Assembly: GCA_040754075.1 (NCBI GenBank)
Contig: JBFMDH010000016.1
Coordinates: 1-64,000 of the forward strand
Origin: Acidobacteriota bacterium
Lineage (GTDB): Bacteria; Acidobacteriota; Blastocatellia; UBA7656
DNA: 64,000 nucleotides
Reading direction: 5' to 3'
The notes under the pieces were generated by a model. It saw only the letters and a list, made by a program, of their open reading frames with translations, searched no databases and was not told the DNA's origin. Every line of letters starts with the position of its first letter. The stretch's first letter is position 1. Shown piece by piece: positions 37,264-45,063 of the stretch. The translations under genes were made by a program, and so were the position numbers.

Positions 37264-38537
37264 TTGATGATCTCCATTCCTGTCGTGAATTCCAGTCGAA
37301 AGAGGCTGGCGTAGTAATCAAGCAAAGCTTTGTAGTAATTGGCGCGTACCTCTGCGCGTGTGCGTTGCGCATCAAGCAGAGTTATCAATTCCGTAGCGCC
37401 TTCACGATAAGCGTAAAGAGTTATATCGCGTGATTCGTCGGCTTGTTTCAAAATGCCGGACTCGTATGCGCGCACCTGGTCGCGGGCAGTTTCATAGGCG
37501 CGATAAGCGGATTCAACCTCTGCAAGGGTTCGGTTTCGCGTGAGCCTAAGATGGGCTTCGGCAACCTCCTTTTCCGCCGCAGCACGGGCGATGCCGCCTT
37601 GATTGCGATTGCCGAAAGGCAGCGGCACGGTGACGCCGCCGAGAAGCGTATTGTCAACGCCAACGCGCTTATAACCGATGTAAGGCGTGATTTCGCCTTT
37701 GCCACGAGAACGTTCCAAACTTAATGCAGATTCGGCGCGCGCAACTTCTGCTTCAAAGACCTTCACATCGGCGCGGTTGGTCAAGGCAACCTGGCGCAGT
37801 TGTGTGAGGTCAAGGCTGACCTCACGAAAAGTTAATGCTCCGCGCACTTCTGCATTCTCTGTGCGCACGAACTCACTCTCTCCTAATATCTCCAGCAGTC
37901 GAATCTTTGCCTGCCGCAGAGCAAGCGTTGCATTGGCAAGCGTTGAATCGAATTTGATACGCTCAAGCCTGACCTTTATAAGTTCGCTTTCCGAAACCTC
38001 GCCCTCTTGAAAGCGAGCCGTTGTCAAGCGCAGGAGTTCGGTGAAATTGTCACGATTCTCTTGTTCAAGGGTGAGCACAATTTGCGCCAGCACCGCTTCA
38101 TAAAAACTGCGCTTTAATTCAAAAAGGCGTTGGCTGAGCACGCTGGCAAGTTGCGCTTCGGCGACCGCGACCGTGCGCTCGGCGAGTTGCAAACGCAGGC
38201 GGCGTTGATTGCCGATTTCAAACGGTTGGGTAAAAGTTAGTCCGGTCTCCCGAAGTTGGTTGGCAGGAGTCGGCCCGGAGATTGGCAAATTCTCCGCGCT
38301 GACAGTCAAACCGGGGCGTGGGCGCAACCGCGCGGCTACTCTTTCTGCTTCGGCAATGCCGACTTCAAGGCGAGCCGCTTCAAGCGCAAGATTTCGTTTG
38401 AGGAATTGCTCGGTTGCGGTTTCAAGAGTAAGGATATTGAGCGGCGATGCGGTTGAGGATTGCGCCAAGGTAGTTATTGAAACACAACCGCAAAGTGCGA
38501 ATGCGATGAATGCTCGATAGATTTTTCTGACGGTCAT
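37260..38537 (-). CDS. TolC-family outer-membrane channel (CzcC/CusC-like)
   Basis: 425 residues with a signal peptide (to about SSTAS). Two OEP-type repeats with long helices (LNILTLETATEQFLKRNLAL, RFQEGEVSESELIKVRLERI, ESRDITLYAYREGATELITL). It forms the outer-membrane exit for the RND system. Ends by overlapping the adaptor start by 4 bp and begins 3 bp after the lipoprotein gene. Confidence 0.9.
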   Translation of the reverse strand: MTVRKIYRAFIAFALCGCVSITTLAQSSTASPLNILTLETATEQFLKRNLALEAARLEVGIAEAERVAARLRPRPGLTVSAENLPISGPTPANQLRETGLTFTQPFEIGNQRRLRLQLAERTVAVAEAQLASVLSQRLFELKRSFYEAVLAQIVLTLEQENRDNFTELLRLTTARFQEGEVSESELIKVRLERIKFDSTLANATLALRQAKIRLLEILGESEFVRTENAEVRGALTFREVSLDLTQLRQVALTNRADVKVFEAEVARAESALSLERSRGKGEITPYIGYKRVGVDNTLLGGVTVPLPFGNRNQGGIARAAAEKEVAEAHLRLTRNRTLAEVESAYRAYETARDQVRAYESGILKQADESRDITLYAYREGATELITLLDAQRTRAEVRANYYKALLDYYASLFRLEFTTGMEIIK

Positions 38538-38540
38538 TTT

Positions 38541-39008
38541 TCACTCCACCTGAAAATCTTTTAAAGGCAATCGCTCATCAAGTTTGTCATTTTTGATGTG
38601 AAACTCGATGTCGTAATCGCCCCGGCTGTTGACCGTCAGGTCGGCAACATAAATACCTGTGACTTTGCCGATACGGGCATTGGTCTGCCCGACCTCTGCG
38701 CCGCTTCGAGAGCGAACCGTCAGCGTCACATCTGCTTTTTCAACCGGCGAGCCGTCTGTCAAATCCGTCAGATGAATTAAAAACTGACTCGCTCTTCCAG
38801 CTTTGAGTGGTTCGTATTCAAAGTAATTTTCCAGACGTTCGGTAAACTCCGTTCGCGCAAACGCTTCTGCTTCAACTTCGGTTTTGGCTTTCTCTTTTGT
38901 GCCACAGGCAGTCAAAGCGAACGCAAGAAAAAACAGCATCAGTAGATGCTTGCAACGACAGGCTGTAGTTTTTGGGGATGAGGTGACAGAGAAGTAACTG
39001 ATTCTCAA
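38541..39008 (-). CDS. Probable lipoprotein with FixH/YtkA-like beta-sandwich
   Basis: 155 residues from a TTG at 39008, chosen because AAAGGA lies 8 nt upstream; the frame is open to 39185 without a ribosome site, and an ATG at 38939 would give a very short signal. The segment LMLFFLAFALTACGTKE is a lipoprotein signal with a lipobox Cys. The mature part (about 95 residues) has a beta-sandwich pattern: FEYEPLKAGRASQFLIHLTD, VEKADVTLTVRSRSG, GIYVADLTVNSRGDYDIEFH. Domains like this occur in FixH/YtkA-type proteins and at the N-terminus of some metal adaptors. It probably assists metal binding at the membrane; this is inference. Confidence 0.65.
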   Translation of the reverse strand: MRISYFSVTSSPKTTACRCKHLLMLFFLAFALTACGTKEKAKTEVEAEAFARTEFTERLENYFEYEPLKAGRASQFLIHLTDLTDGSPVEKADVTLTVRSRSGAEVGQTNARIGKVTGIYVADLTVNSRGDYDIEFHIKNDKLDERLPLKDFQVE

Positions 39009-39022
39009 TGAAAGCGTCCTTT

Positions 39023-40093
39023 CTATTCGATTAAATGAATGAGTGTTTCTGTGGCATGGTGAACCGCCAGCGGAGCAAACAGCGTAGCGATAATGAGGGT
39101 GATGATGAAAGAAGCGGCGACCAATACCACCAGTTTTTTCCGCACCCCGGACATCTGAGCTATCTGTTCGGGGTCTGGATGACAATCGGCAAGGTCAACC
39201 AAACGATGGACGCGATGCTCGAAATGTGACGACCCATCCGGCACAAAGGCAGAGCCGGAAACTTGAATCGGTAAGCGGTTATTCTTCGGCAAGGTGAGCC
39301 TTCTTAATTTGATTAACACCTCAGCGATTTCCAGGGGCGCGTCAGTTCGCGCCGCTGCCACTTCATCACATATCATCTCTACATTGATCGCTCGCCATTT
39401 TAAAATCAGGCGAGACAAGGGAAATGCCAATGAAGAGTAACAGCAAATGTTGAGCAGCAGTTTGGCAAAATTATCACGGCGCAGGTGATGTGTGGCTTCG
39501 TGTTCGATGACTCCCATCAGTTCTACAGGCGTCAACTTACAAAGTAATCCGGTTGAAAGAATAAGTTTCGAGCGTGTGAATCCCCAGACGAAAGAAAAGG
39601 GATAGTTGCTCATCACCAATCCAACCTCCATCCCATGTCGTGTTGCCGCTTCTTGAACCAGAGACAGTTGCTCGGTTGAAGGCTGCGACGCATTCACCTC
39701 CAGTCGTTTGACCATACCGTTAATGCGCCAGTAACCGCGCAGGGTTGAAATGACCGCAAAGGCGGTGGCGGCAATCAGGAATAGCAGCGTCAGGTAAGCA
39801 AGCGCCGGTTCGAGGCTGGCAGTAATCTCTCCGAGTAAATGCAGTTTGTGTAGCGGTGACGGATGTGCAACTTCAAAAGCTGACCTGCCCATTATCACTT
39901 CCGGCAGCAGCGAAGCTCCGACCAGCCAGGCGGAAAGCACTGGTGGGAATAAGAGCAGACCCGTGTAGGCTCGCGATAGCGCGTAAGGCTGCGCTTTGAC
40001 GGTGCCACGCGCTAATAGATAGGCAACAAGAAAAGCGCCGAGAGCAAATACGGTATTGAAAAGGATGAAATTTTCCAGGGTATGAATCAGCAC
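39023..40093 (-). CDS. M56 family (BlaR1-like) membrane metalloprotease
   Basis: 356 residues, four predicted membrane segments (three near the N-terminus, about 8-28, 45-63, 98-118, one near 310-330). The zinc motif HEATHH (198-203) lies in VIEHEATHHLRRDNF, with a later EMICDEVAAAR. Family members such as BlaR1 and MecR1 sense a signal and inactivate a BlaI-type repressor by proteolysis. It has no penicillin-binding sensor domain. It is directly after a BlaI gene (14 bp) and heads a metal-efflux operon, so the signal may be metal rather than a beta-lactam (inference). Confidence 0.87.
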   Translation of the reverse strand: MLIHTLENFILFNTVFALGAFLVAYLLARGTVKAQPYALSRAYTGLLLFPPVLSAWLVGASLLPEVIMGRSAFEVAHPSPLHKLHLLGEITASLEPALAYLTLLFLIAATAFAVISTLRGYWRINGMVKRLEVNASQPSTEQLSLVQEAATRHGMEVGLVMSNYPFSFVWGFTRSKLILSTGLLCKLTPVELMGVIEHEATHHLRRDNFAKLLLNICCYSSLAFPLSRLILKWRAINVEMICDEVAAARTDAPLEIAEVLIKLRRLTLPKNNRLPIQVSGSAFVPDGSSHFEHRVHRLVDLADCHPDPEQIAQMSGVRKKLVVLVAASFIITLIIATLFAPLAVHHATETLIHLIE

Positions 40094-40107
40094 GCACCGT
40101 CCTCTCT

Positions 40108-40554
40108 TTATTTGCTGGCTTTTTGATTTCGTTTGCGCCGTTTCTCTTTGATCATCGCTTCAAGCTGATCGAGCTTTTTTGAATCCTCACCGATAATATC
40201 TACAAATGCCGATAGTGCCGGTTCGGTAAATTGTCCAAGTAAGGAACCGAGAACCTCCTCGGCGACGTGCTGCTCAAATTCCTGGCGCGTATAGGTGGGT
40301 TCATAGACAAAAGCTTTTCCTTGCTTTTCACGTCTTAAATACCCCTTGCGATGCATGCGGTCGAGTGTCGTCAGTACAGTGGTGTGCGCAATCTCGCGTT
40401 TGTGTTGTAAATGGGCTTCAACTTCGTTCACTGTTAAACCCGGTTCCCGCCACAAAATTTCCATAACCGTAGTTTGTAATTCGCCGAGTACATGGGCTGC
40501 GCCGCGTGCGCCGGGCTTGAAACCTCTGATGGTTAATTTCGGATTGCTACGCAT
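40108..40554 (-). CDS. BlaI/MecI/CopY-family repressor
   Basis: About 148 residues from ATG at 40554, which has GGAG 7 nt upstream; the frame extends to 40617 but that codon is the -35 box. The winged-helix domain is at about 20-95: LGELQTTVMEILWREPGLTV, then EIAHTTVLTTLDRMHRKGYL as recognition helix and wing. The C-terminal helix (about 98-145) would give dimerisation. BlaI and MecI are cleaved between helices of this part. It is the first gene of the metal-efflux operon and probably represses it. No Cys-rich metal site of the CopY type is seen, so a direct copper sensor is less likely. Confidence 0.9.
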   Translation of the reverse strand: MRSNPKLTIRGFKPGARGAAHVLGELQTTVMEILWREPGLTVNEVEAHLQHKREIAHTTVLTTLDRMHRKGYLRREKQGKAFVYEPTYTRQEFEQHVAEEVLGSLLGQFTEPALSAFVDIIGEDSKKLDQLEAMIKEKRRKRNQKASK

Positions 40555-40588
40555 ACTTTCGCTCCGCGTTCGTTTTACGGCAGTGGAA

Positions 40589-40642
40589 AGTATAGAGAGA
40601 ACTTTCTGGGGGTGCAACTACAGTAGGTAGTCAAACTTGACT
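40589..40642 (-). promoter_or_regulatory. Promoter and operator candidates of the BlaI-RND operon
   Basis: On the minus strand TTGCAC (complement of 40612-40617) and TATACT (complement of 40589-40594) are exactly 17 bp apart, giving a transcript start near 40582, about 28 nt before the blaI-like ATG. Directly upstream lie CTACAGTAG (40618-40626) and AGTCAA-AC-TTGACT (40629-40642). BlaI/CopY operators are dyads with TACA/TGTA halves, so the first is a fair match; the second dyad is unassigned. Confidence 0.6.
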
Positions 40643-41063
40643 GAAGCAAGGTTGCGCCTCACCGTGGGGGAAATTAAACACCGGCAGTCAACACTCTGTT
40701 GCGGCGCGTCAGGTAGCAAGGGGATTTGCTATTCGGTTACGCTTCGGCGGCGGTTCTCTTCACCGATTGAGAAGGCATCACAGACGATTCAATTGATGAA
40801 TCCGCGCCCGACCCTTTCCCTTTTCTGAAAATGCTCTTGTTTGGCGGAAGGTCGCTCAGGGAAGGGGCTTTTATTCAGTGTCGAGGAAGCTATCTGAAAG
40901 CATTTTTAATTTGGACAGGTTTATTACTTGATAACGGATGATGATTGATAAGGTACAACAATATGAATACCCAATCACCTTACAACCGCTTCAATCGCTC
41001 AGTGGTAATTCGTCGGATGACCTGCGTATAATAAACGGCTCAAGAGAGAGGAATAATTTATTC
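40643..41063. other. Spacer between the BlaI-RND operon and the radical SAM gene
   Basis: No gene supported. An imperfect stem (CCCTTTCCCT near 40812-40821 and AGGGAAGGGG near 40858-40867, followed by CTTTTATT) is terminator-like on the plus strand. A frame joined to the radical SAM gene is open from 40938 but has no ribosome site. Confidence 0.4.
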
Positions 41064-42038
41064 ATGCAAAAATCTGATGTTTTTCATGCCTGGGGAAGAA
41101 TTCTGAACGGTCAATTTCCATCCTTATCCATCGAAATCACCCGTGAATGTCCGCTGCGTTGTCCGGGTTGCTATGCTTATGAACCGGAGCATCTTGGAGA
41201 GCTTGGCCCGCTTCGCGTACTCTCCGATTACAAAGGGCAAGAGCTGATTAATGGTGTATTAGAACTTGCCCGTAAGCATCGCCCTTTGCATATTTCAATT
41301 GTTGGTGGAGAGCCGCTTGTACGTTTCCGCGAACTTGACGTGTTGCTGCCTAAGCTGAGCGACATGGGCATCTCTGTGCAAGTCGTCACCAGCGCGGTGC
41401 GGGAAATCCCCGCGCACTGGAGCAAGATTAAAGACCTTTCGCTCGTGGTTTCCATTGACGGATTGCAACCTGAACACGACGAGCGGCGCAAACCTGCGAC
41501 CTACGAGCGAATTTTACAAACCATCCAGGGACACGCCATTACCATTCATTGCACCATCACCGGGCAGATGGTTGGACGTGAGGGCTATTTTGAAAAGTTC
41601 TTGTCCTTTTGGTGTGACAAACCGGAGATCAAAAGAGTCTATTTTAGCCTGTTCACGCCGCAAAAAGGCGCACAAGGGGAAGAGATTCTTACAAAGGACG
41701 GGCGCGATGCGGTGCTGAATGAATTGGTCGGCTTGCGTTCAAGTTTTCCGAAACTCTATTTTCCCGACACCGTGGTGAATGGCTATCGCCAGCCGCCACG
41801 AAATCCTGATGAGTGCATATTTTCACGCACGACATTGAACATCACCGCAGATTTGAAAGGCAGAATTAGCCCTTGTCAATTCGGCGGCGACCCGGATTGT
41901 TCGCAATGCGGTTGCCTGGCATCAGCGGCTTTGACTGCGGTTGGTGAATATCGCCTTTTCGGTTTTGTGCCGGTGAAATCGATTTTCTTTGCCTCAGATC
42001 GAATTGGTAAAAAAACGAAAAAGGTATTAAACCGATAA
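41064..42038 (+). CDS. Radical SAM protein
   Basis: 324 residues from the ATG at 41064, preceded by GAGAGGAA. The frame also has an ATG at 40938. The cluster motif CPLRCPGCYAY (CxxxCxxC) is in SIEITRECPLRCPGCYAY, after the usual beta1; the GGEP motif follows in ISIVGGEPL and LSLVVSIDGLQPEHDERRK is typical. Near the C-terminus CQFGGDPDCSQCGC gives four more cysteines, resembling a small SPASM-like auxiliary cluster. The family modifies peptides, sugars or RNA; substrate unknown. Divergent from the BlaI-RND operon. No peptide-precursor gene is visible next to it. Confidence 0.82.
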   Translation: MQKSDVFHAWGRILNGQFPSLSIEITRECPLRCPGCYAYEPEHLGELGPLRVLSDYKGQELINGVLELARKHRPLHISIVGGEPLVRFRELDVLLPKLSDMGISVQVVTSAVREIPAHWSKIKDLSLVVSIDGLQPEHDERRKPATYERILQTIQGHAITIHCTITGQMVGREGYFEKFLSFWCDKPEIKRVYFSLFTPQKGAQGEEILTKDGRDAVLNELVGLRSSFPKLYFPDTVVNGYRQPPRNPDECIFSRTTLNITADLKGRISPCQFGGDPDCSQCGCLASAALTAVGEYRLFGFVPVKSIFFASDRIGKKTKKVLNR

Positions 42039-42134
42039 CCCGCAAAATGAAAAAGCTGCCGGGAGGAGTCGGACTACTGAGGCTTCTTAATTTCCAAATA
42101 AAATTGGATAAACGTGCCCACGCTATTTTGAGAG

Positions 42135-42232
42135 CTATAGCAGTTTGCAAAACGATTTACTCAAGTTGAGGAAGCAGTCTTTGACCGCTTCCTCAACAGC
42201 GGCTGAGTAAACTCAATCGCAAGCCGCTCTAG
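42135..42232. repeat. MITE-like palindromic element, copy B, with REP-like core
   Basis: Ends are CTATAGCAGTTTGC and GCAAGCCGCTCTAG, inverted repeats with three mismatches, matching copy A (17869-17950). The centre is a hairpin GTTGAGGAAGC (42165-42175) / GCTTCCTCAAC (42187-42197), flanked by TTTACTCA/TGAGTAAA arms. Its core matches REP-like copies at 24558 and 59642. The element fills most of the 300-bp spacer between the radical SAM gene and the Lys-rich protein gene. Confidence 0.6.
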
Positions 42233-42342
42233 TCAATTTAAGCTCGTTACCCCCGGAAGGTTGGCGGGCAACCGTTGGATAGCCTGCGCCGGAAAGTCAT
42301 TGGCGCTTTTGTCGAAAAGCAAGTTGCACCGGTCAACCAGGC

Positions 42343-42846
42343 TCAAGCGCGCCGCGCCGCCTGAGCTTTTTGGATGTTGCTCTGCCGCGCCCTTTTTTGT
42401 GCAGGCGTAGGCTTGTCCTTCTCCGGCACATTGGGTCTGGGGGTGGCTTTGAAGCGGTCGCCGCGAATGTGGACTGGCTCCGACCCCAATACTTCCAAGA
42501 CTTGGCGCGCATCATCTGTATCGGGAATCAACTTGCCGTCTTCGAGGTGCGCGTGTTCCTTATTGATTAGCCATTTTTGTGTGTCCCAGGAACCGCTCTC
42601 ACCTTTCCCCGAAACGCGCTCAATGCCGCCTCTCTCTCCTACATCCTGGGTGCGGAAAGTGACGAATTCTCCCTTGGGTCTGACCTCAATGTGGAAATAG
42701 TCGCCCTCGCCGGTCGTCCCCGGTTTCTGCCTTTCGTGTCCTTCCGGTTGCGCCCTGGCGCGTTCCCTTGAAGACATCTCTTGCCAGGCTTTTTGTGCCT
42801 TCTTGACATTCTTCTTTGCCGCTTGTTTCTGTTTTGTAGTAGTCAT
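42343..42846 (-). CDS. Lys/Arg-rich conserved hypothetical protein
   Basis: 167 residues from ATG at 42846, which has GGGGAG upstream. Both ends carry a similar basic helix: KNVKKAQKAWQ near residue 14 and ARQSNIQKAQAARRA at the C-terminus. The middle is a globular region with IEVRPKGEFVTFRTQDVGER and WDTQKWLINKEHAHLEDGKL. I recall similar proteins in accessory regions near stress genes but can name no family. No transmembrane or signal segment. The frame continues upstream into the remnant at 42847-43108. Confidence 0.7.
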   Translation of the reverse strand: MTTTKQKQAAKKNVKKAQKAWQEMSSRERARAQPEGHERQKPGTTGEGDYFHIEVRPKGEFVTFRTQDVGERGGIERVSGKGESGSWDTQKWLINKEHAHLEDGKLIPDTDDARQVLEVLGSEPVHIRGDRFKATPRPNVPEKDKPTPAQKRARQSNIQKAQAARRA

Positions 42847-43108
42847 TTCAACTCCCCTTTGTTTGTAGATTTCTACGCCGTGCCGGTATGAGTAAGCGCC
42901 ACCTTGTTCTGCCGGTGGTGGTTTGGCTGCGTCATGCGCTGCGTGTCCGGTCTTCAGTAGCGTTTTTATCCGCAACAGGTCGGCGTCCATTTCGCGCTTC
43001 GGGTCGGCACCGAAGAATTTTGCTATGGTATGCCCCAGCGCGCCTGCCTGTCGTCCCGCAGCCTTCCCAGGTTCATCCAGTGATTTATCATTGATTATCC
43101 TCCCGGTT
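42847..43108 (-). pseudogene. Remnant resembling the C-terminus of an SRPBCC/cyclase-type protein
   Basis: In frame with the Lys-rich gene and without a start, the minus strand encodes NDKSLDEPGKAAGR, then HTIAKFFGADPKREMDADLL and RIKTLLKTG. SRPBCC proteins often end with FGxDPEQQxxEDLRRFKQLxETG after the main domain, and this reads like a diverged version. The N-terminal domain is missing, so a decayed gene end is most likely. It lies between two small genes of the accessory patch. Short match; uncertain. Confidence 0.4.
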
Positions 43109-43258
43109 TTATCTGTGCTTAAAATAGTGGATCGCGCGCTCGTGCTTTTCAGCCTCCAGGCGCGTGTCGAAAGTTCCCAGGTTGCGGCGCTTGCCGGTCT
43201 TCGGGTCTTTCTTCCGCGAATAGAGACGGTACTTGCCTGATTTCAATTTTCTGATCAT
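43109..43258 (-). CDS. Small basic hypothetical protein (49 residues)
   Basis: Start ATG at 43258 with GAAAGGTC upstream, stop TAA at 43109-43111. The protein starts MIRKLKSGKYRLYSRKKDPK, continues TGKRRNLGTFDTRLEAEKHE and ends RAIHYFKHR. The motif YRLYSRKKDPKTGKRRNLGTF resembles the arm-type DNA-binding N-terminus of phage-type integrases and related small conserved proteins. I believe such short proteins are widely conserved in bacteria. Function unknown. It sits just upstream of the remnant at 42847-43108. Confidence 0.6.
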   Translation of the reverse strand: MIRKLKSGKYRLYSRKKDPKTGKRRNLGTFDTRLEAEKHERAIHYFKHR

Positions 43259-43353
43259 GACCTTTCAACGTTTCCCGTGATAAGGCGTCGACGGTTAGAG
43301 ATGTCACTCACCATACCGGCAAACCGATGTTGCTGATTGCGCTCTTGCCAGCC

Positions 43354-43413
43354 CTACCGCGCTAAGTCGGACTGGCTGATAACCCCGATGACCTGCGCGT
43401 GGTCGTTTACAAT
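43354..43413 (-). pseudogene. Remnant of a CBS domain
   Basis: The minus strand reads IVNDHAQVIGVISQSDLAR followed by a stop at 43354-43356. This is the conserved end of a CBS unit (VVDDxGxVVGVISxSDLAR). A stop lies two codons before it as well, so only a fragment is left. The 300 bp between the 49-residue gene and the Hsp20 gene hold nothing else I can identify. Confidence 0.4.
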
Positions 43414-43560
43414 TGACCGTTACCGCACCTGCTGAAAATTTCGTTAAAGCGCGCGAAAAAATTACCTGCTAAGCTGACCGCCATTCGTATCGTTGGGAAT
43501 CCAGAGTTCCTTGAATTTTGTAGCAGGTCGTTGAGCAAGCCTTATCTGCGTTTGCAGAGT

Positions 43561-44139
43561 TTAACTGACCTCTATCTGACGGCGGCGCTGCTGCGGTTGT
43601 TGCGGCGCGGGCATCGAGATTTCGAGTACGCCGTCGCGGAAGCTAGCCTTCGCCTCATCGGCATTGATTCCCTCAGGCAGCGGGATGCTGCGGAAGAAAC
43701 TGCCATAGCCGCGCTCGCTGCGATACCAGCCTTCACCTTCCTCCTCATGCTCTTGTTTGCGCTCTCCCTGAATCGTTAGCGCGTCATCGGTGATATCCAC
43801 CTTCACATCGTCTTTTTTCAGTCCGGGCAGGTCGGCGCGCACAATGAACTGTCCCTCGCGCTCGAAGACCTCAATCTGCGGCGACCACCCCACCATTTGC
43901 GAAGATTCCAACTCGCCCCAACCGCGCCCGAAACGCATCGTCGGCAAGCTGCGCCCAATGCCGAAATCGTCAAACATACGCTCCATCTCCTCAGCGAAGC
44001 GATTCATCATCGCGAATGGGTTATTGCTCCATAGCGCCGGGTAATGGGGTTCACGGCGCGTCAAAACTTGCTGCCGCTGACCGCTTGGTTCATTTCTTTC
44101 ACTGCTTTTTGGATCGAGACTTTGTTTGGCTTTAGCCAT
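43561..44139 (-). CDS. Small heat shock protein, Hsp20 / alpha-crystallin family
   Basis: 192 residues; GGGAGGG precedes the ATG. The alpha-crystallin domain is at about 85-175: PQIEVFEREGQFIVRADLPG, VKVDITDDALTIQGERKQEH, and the final GVLEISMPAP (the conserved GVLxxxxP). The N-terminal arm holds MMNRFAEEMERMFDDFG. It binds unfolding proteins as an oligomer without ATP. The C-terminal tail is Gln/Arg-rich. It stands alone among decayed genes, as often seen for stress genes in accessory regions. Confidence 0.9.
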   Translation of the reverse strand: MAKAKQSLDPKSSERNEPSGQRQQVLTRREPHYPALWSNNPFAMMNRFAEEMERMFDDFGIGRSLPTMRFGRGWGELESSQMVGWSPQIEVFEREGQFIVRADLPGLKKDDVKVDITDDALTIQGERKQEHEEEGEGWYRSERGYGSFFRSIPLPEGINADEAKASFRDGVLEISMPAPQQPQQRRRQIEVS

Positions 44140-44363
44140 GATTATTTCCCTCCCTGGTCATATGAGATTTCAATTTCTTACAAGTTCGTGCAGACAACGG
44201 AAAGACGCTGAATGAGGCAATGACCGTGCCTTCCTCAACCACCATTGTCTACCGGTTCTTCACTTCCACAAATCGCCTCTCTGTACTGCCGTATTGGTCA
44301 GGATTTTCGCGCGCCCGTTCACCCCCAATGCTTTGAGGCTCGCCCCGCCCATCTTGACAAACA

Positions 44364-44505
44364 ACTAATCACCATCGGCTGGCGCGACTTTGCGCCAAAA
44401 ATGCACCAGAGAATCGCTTGTGTAGTAATAAATCAACGCAAACACCGCGCCAGCCAGCGCCATCAACCGCAACGATTTCGCGCTACGCTCAAGAGCTATC
44501 GCAGC
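44364..44505 (-). pseudogene. C-terminal membrane-segment fragment
   Basis: An open minus-strand frame ending at 44364-44366 reads IALERSAKSLRLMALAGAVF then ALIYYYTSDSLVHFWRKVAP and ADGD. It looks like the last membrane helix and short tail of a protein. An upstream stop cuts it off. Family not recognised. Confidence 0.3.
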
Positions 44506-44841
44506 AATTTCTTACCTGCAAAGGGAGGTGATTCCTGCGTCTTGACGAGACGTGTGCAATACCTTCCTATCTCCCCGAATCATTCAAAATACCAAACCGT
44601 GACTTGTTCCAGCCGAGGACGAACATGCCGGTTGCACCCGATTGCCAGGTTTATCATTTTTCAGAAATCATTGCGGCAAGTTTTTCGCCACGCATTGAGC
44701 AATGCTATTTGACATTACCTTGTCGCGAAAGCAGTAGAGAGAGAGAGAAAGTAATACAGCATATGTAGGAAAAAAAATCTTTTTGCATTTGTGTTATACA
44801 GCGGAATCGTCCTAAGAGACTACAGGAAGATGCAATCACCG

Positions 44842-45012
44842 CTATCGTGTAATCTCAACCTCGGATTGCGAAATCAAAACGCCGCCGGATTTGCGGGCTT
44901 GGTCAACAGTGAGAAGAGAATCGTGTAGCCACACATCGTCCAAGGCGATTATGTTTTTCGCGCCAAGCGACTGGAAGAAGGGGGCGACAAGACCGCAACC
45001 GAAAAGAGCCTT
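44842..45012 (-). pseudogene. Protein C-terminal fragment of unknown family
   Basis: Minus-strand frame of 56 codons ending at TAG (44842-44844): KALFGCGLVAPFFQSLGAKN, IIALDDVWLHDSLLTVDQAR, KSGGVLISQSEVEITR. The composition and hydrophobic pattern look like real protein, without a start. Upstream of it is the 3' end of the DoxX gene. Family not recognised. Confidence 0.35.
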
Positions 45013-45063
45013 TCACTGGTAAAGAGGTACGTTGCAGCCTTGCTTTGACTCCGCTCGCGGGCA

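Larger units (their letters stand above)
44140..45063. other. Gene-poor stretch with decayed coding fragments
   Basis: More than 900 bp without an intact gene. On the minus strand there are two protein-like fragments (44364-44505 and 44842-45012). The remainder (44520-44840) shows no feature I can support apart from an AGAG-repeat near 44738-44752. Confidence 0.4.

Noticed and set aside
40093-40108. Beta-lactam resistance operon
   Set aside because: The M56 protein lacks the penicillin-binding sensor domain and no beta-lactamase or PBP2a gene follows; the operon is for RND efflux.
40637-40828. 63-codon frame after the BlaI promoter
   Set aside because: No ribosome site or conserved pattern; includes part of the operator dyad.
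44519-44536. AAAGGGAGGTGATTCC, like the complement of a 16S rRNA 3' end
   Set aside because: No start codon follows at a useful distance and no supported gene is there; taken as chance.
44245-44712. 155-codon plus-strand frame in the gene-poor stretch
   Set aside because: Composition not protein-like, no ribosome site; minus-strand fragments are more convincing.
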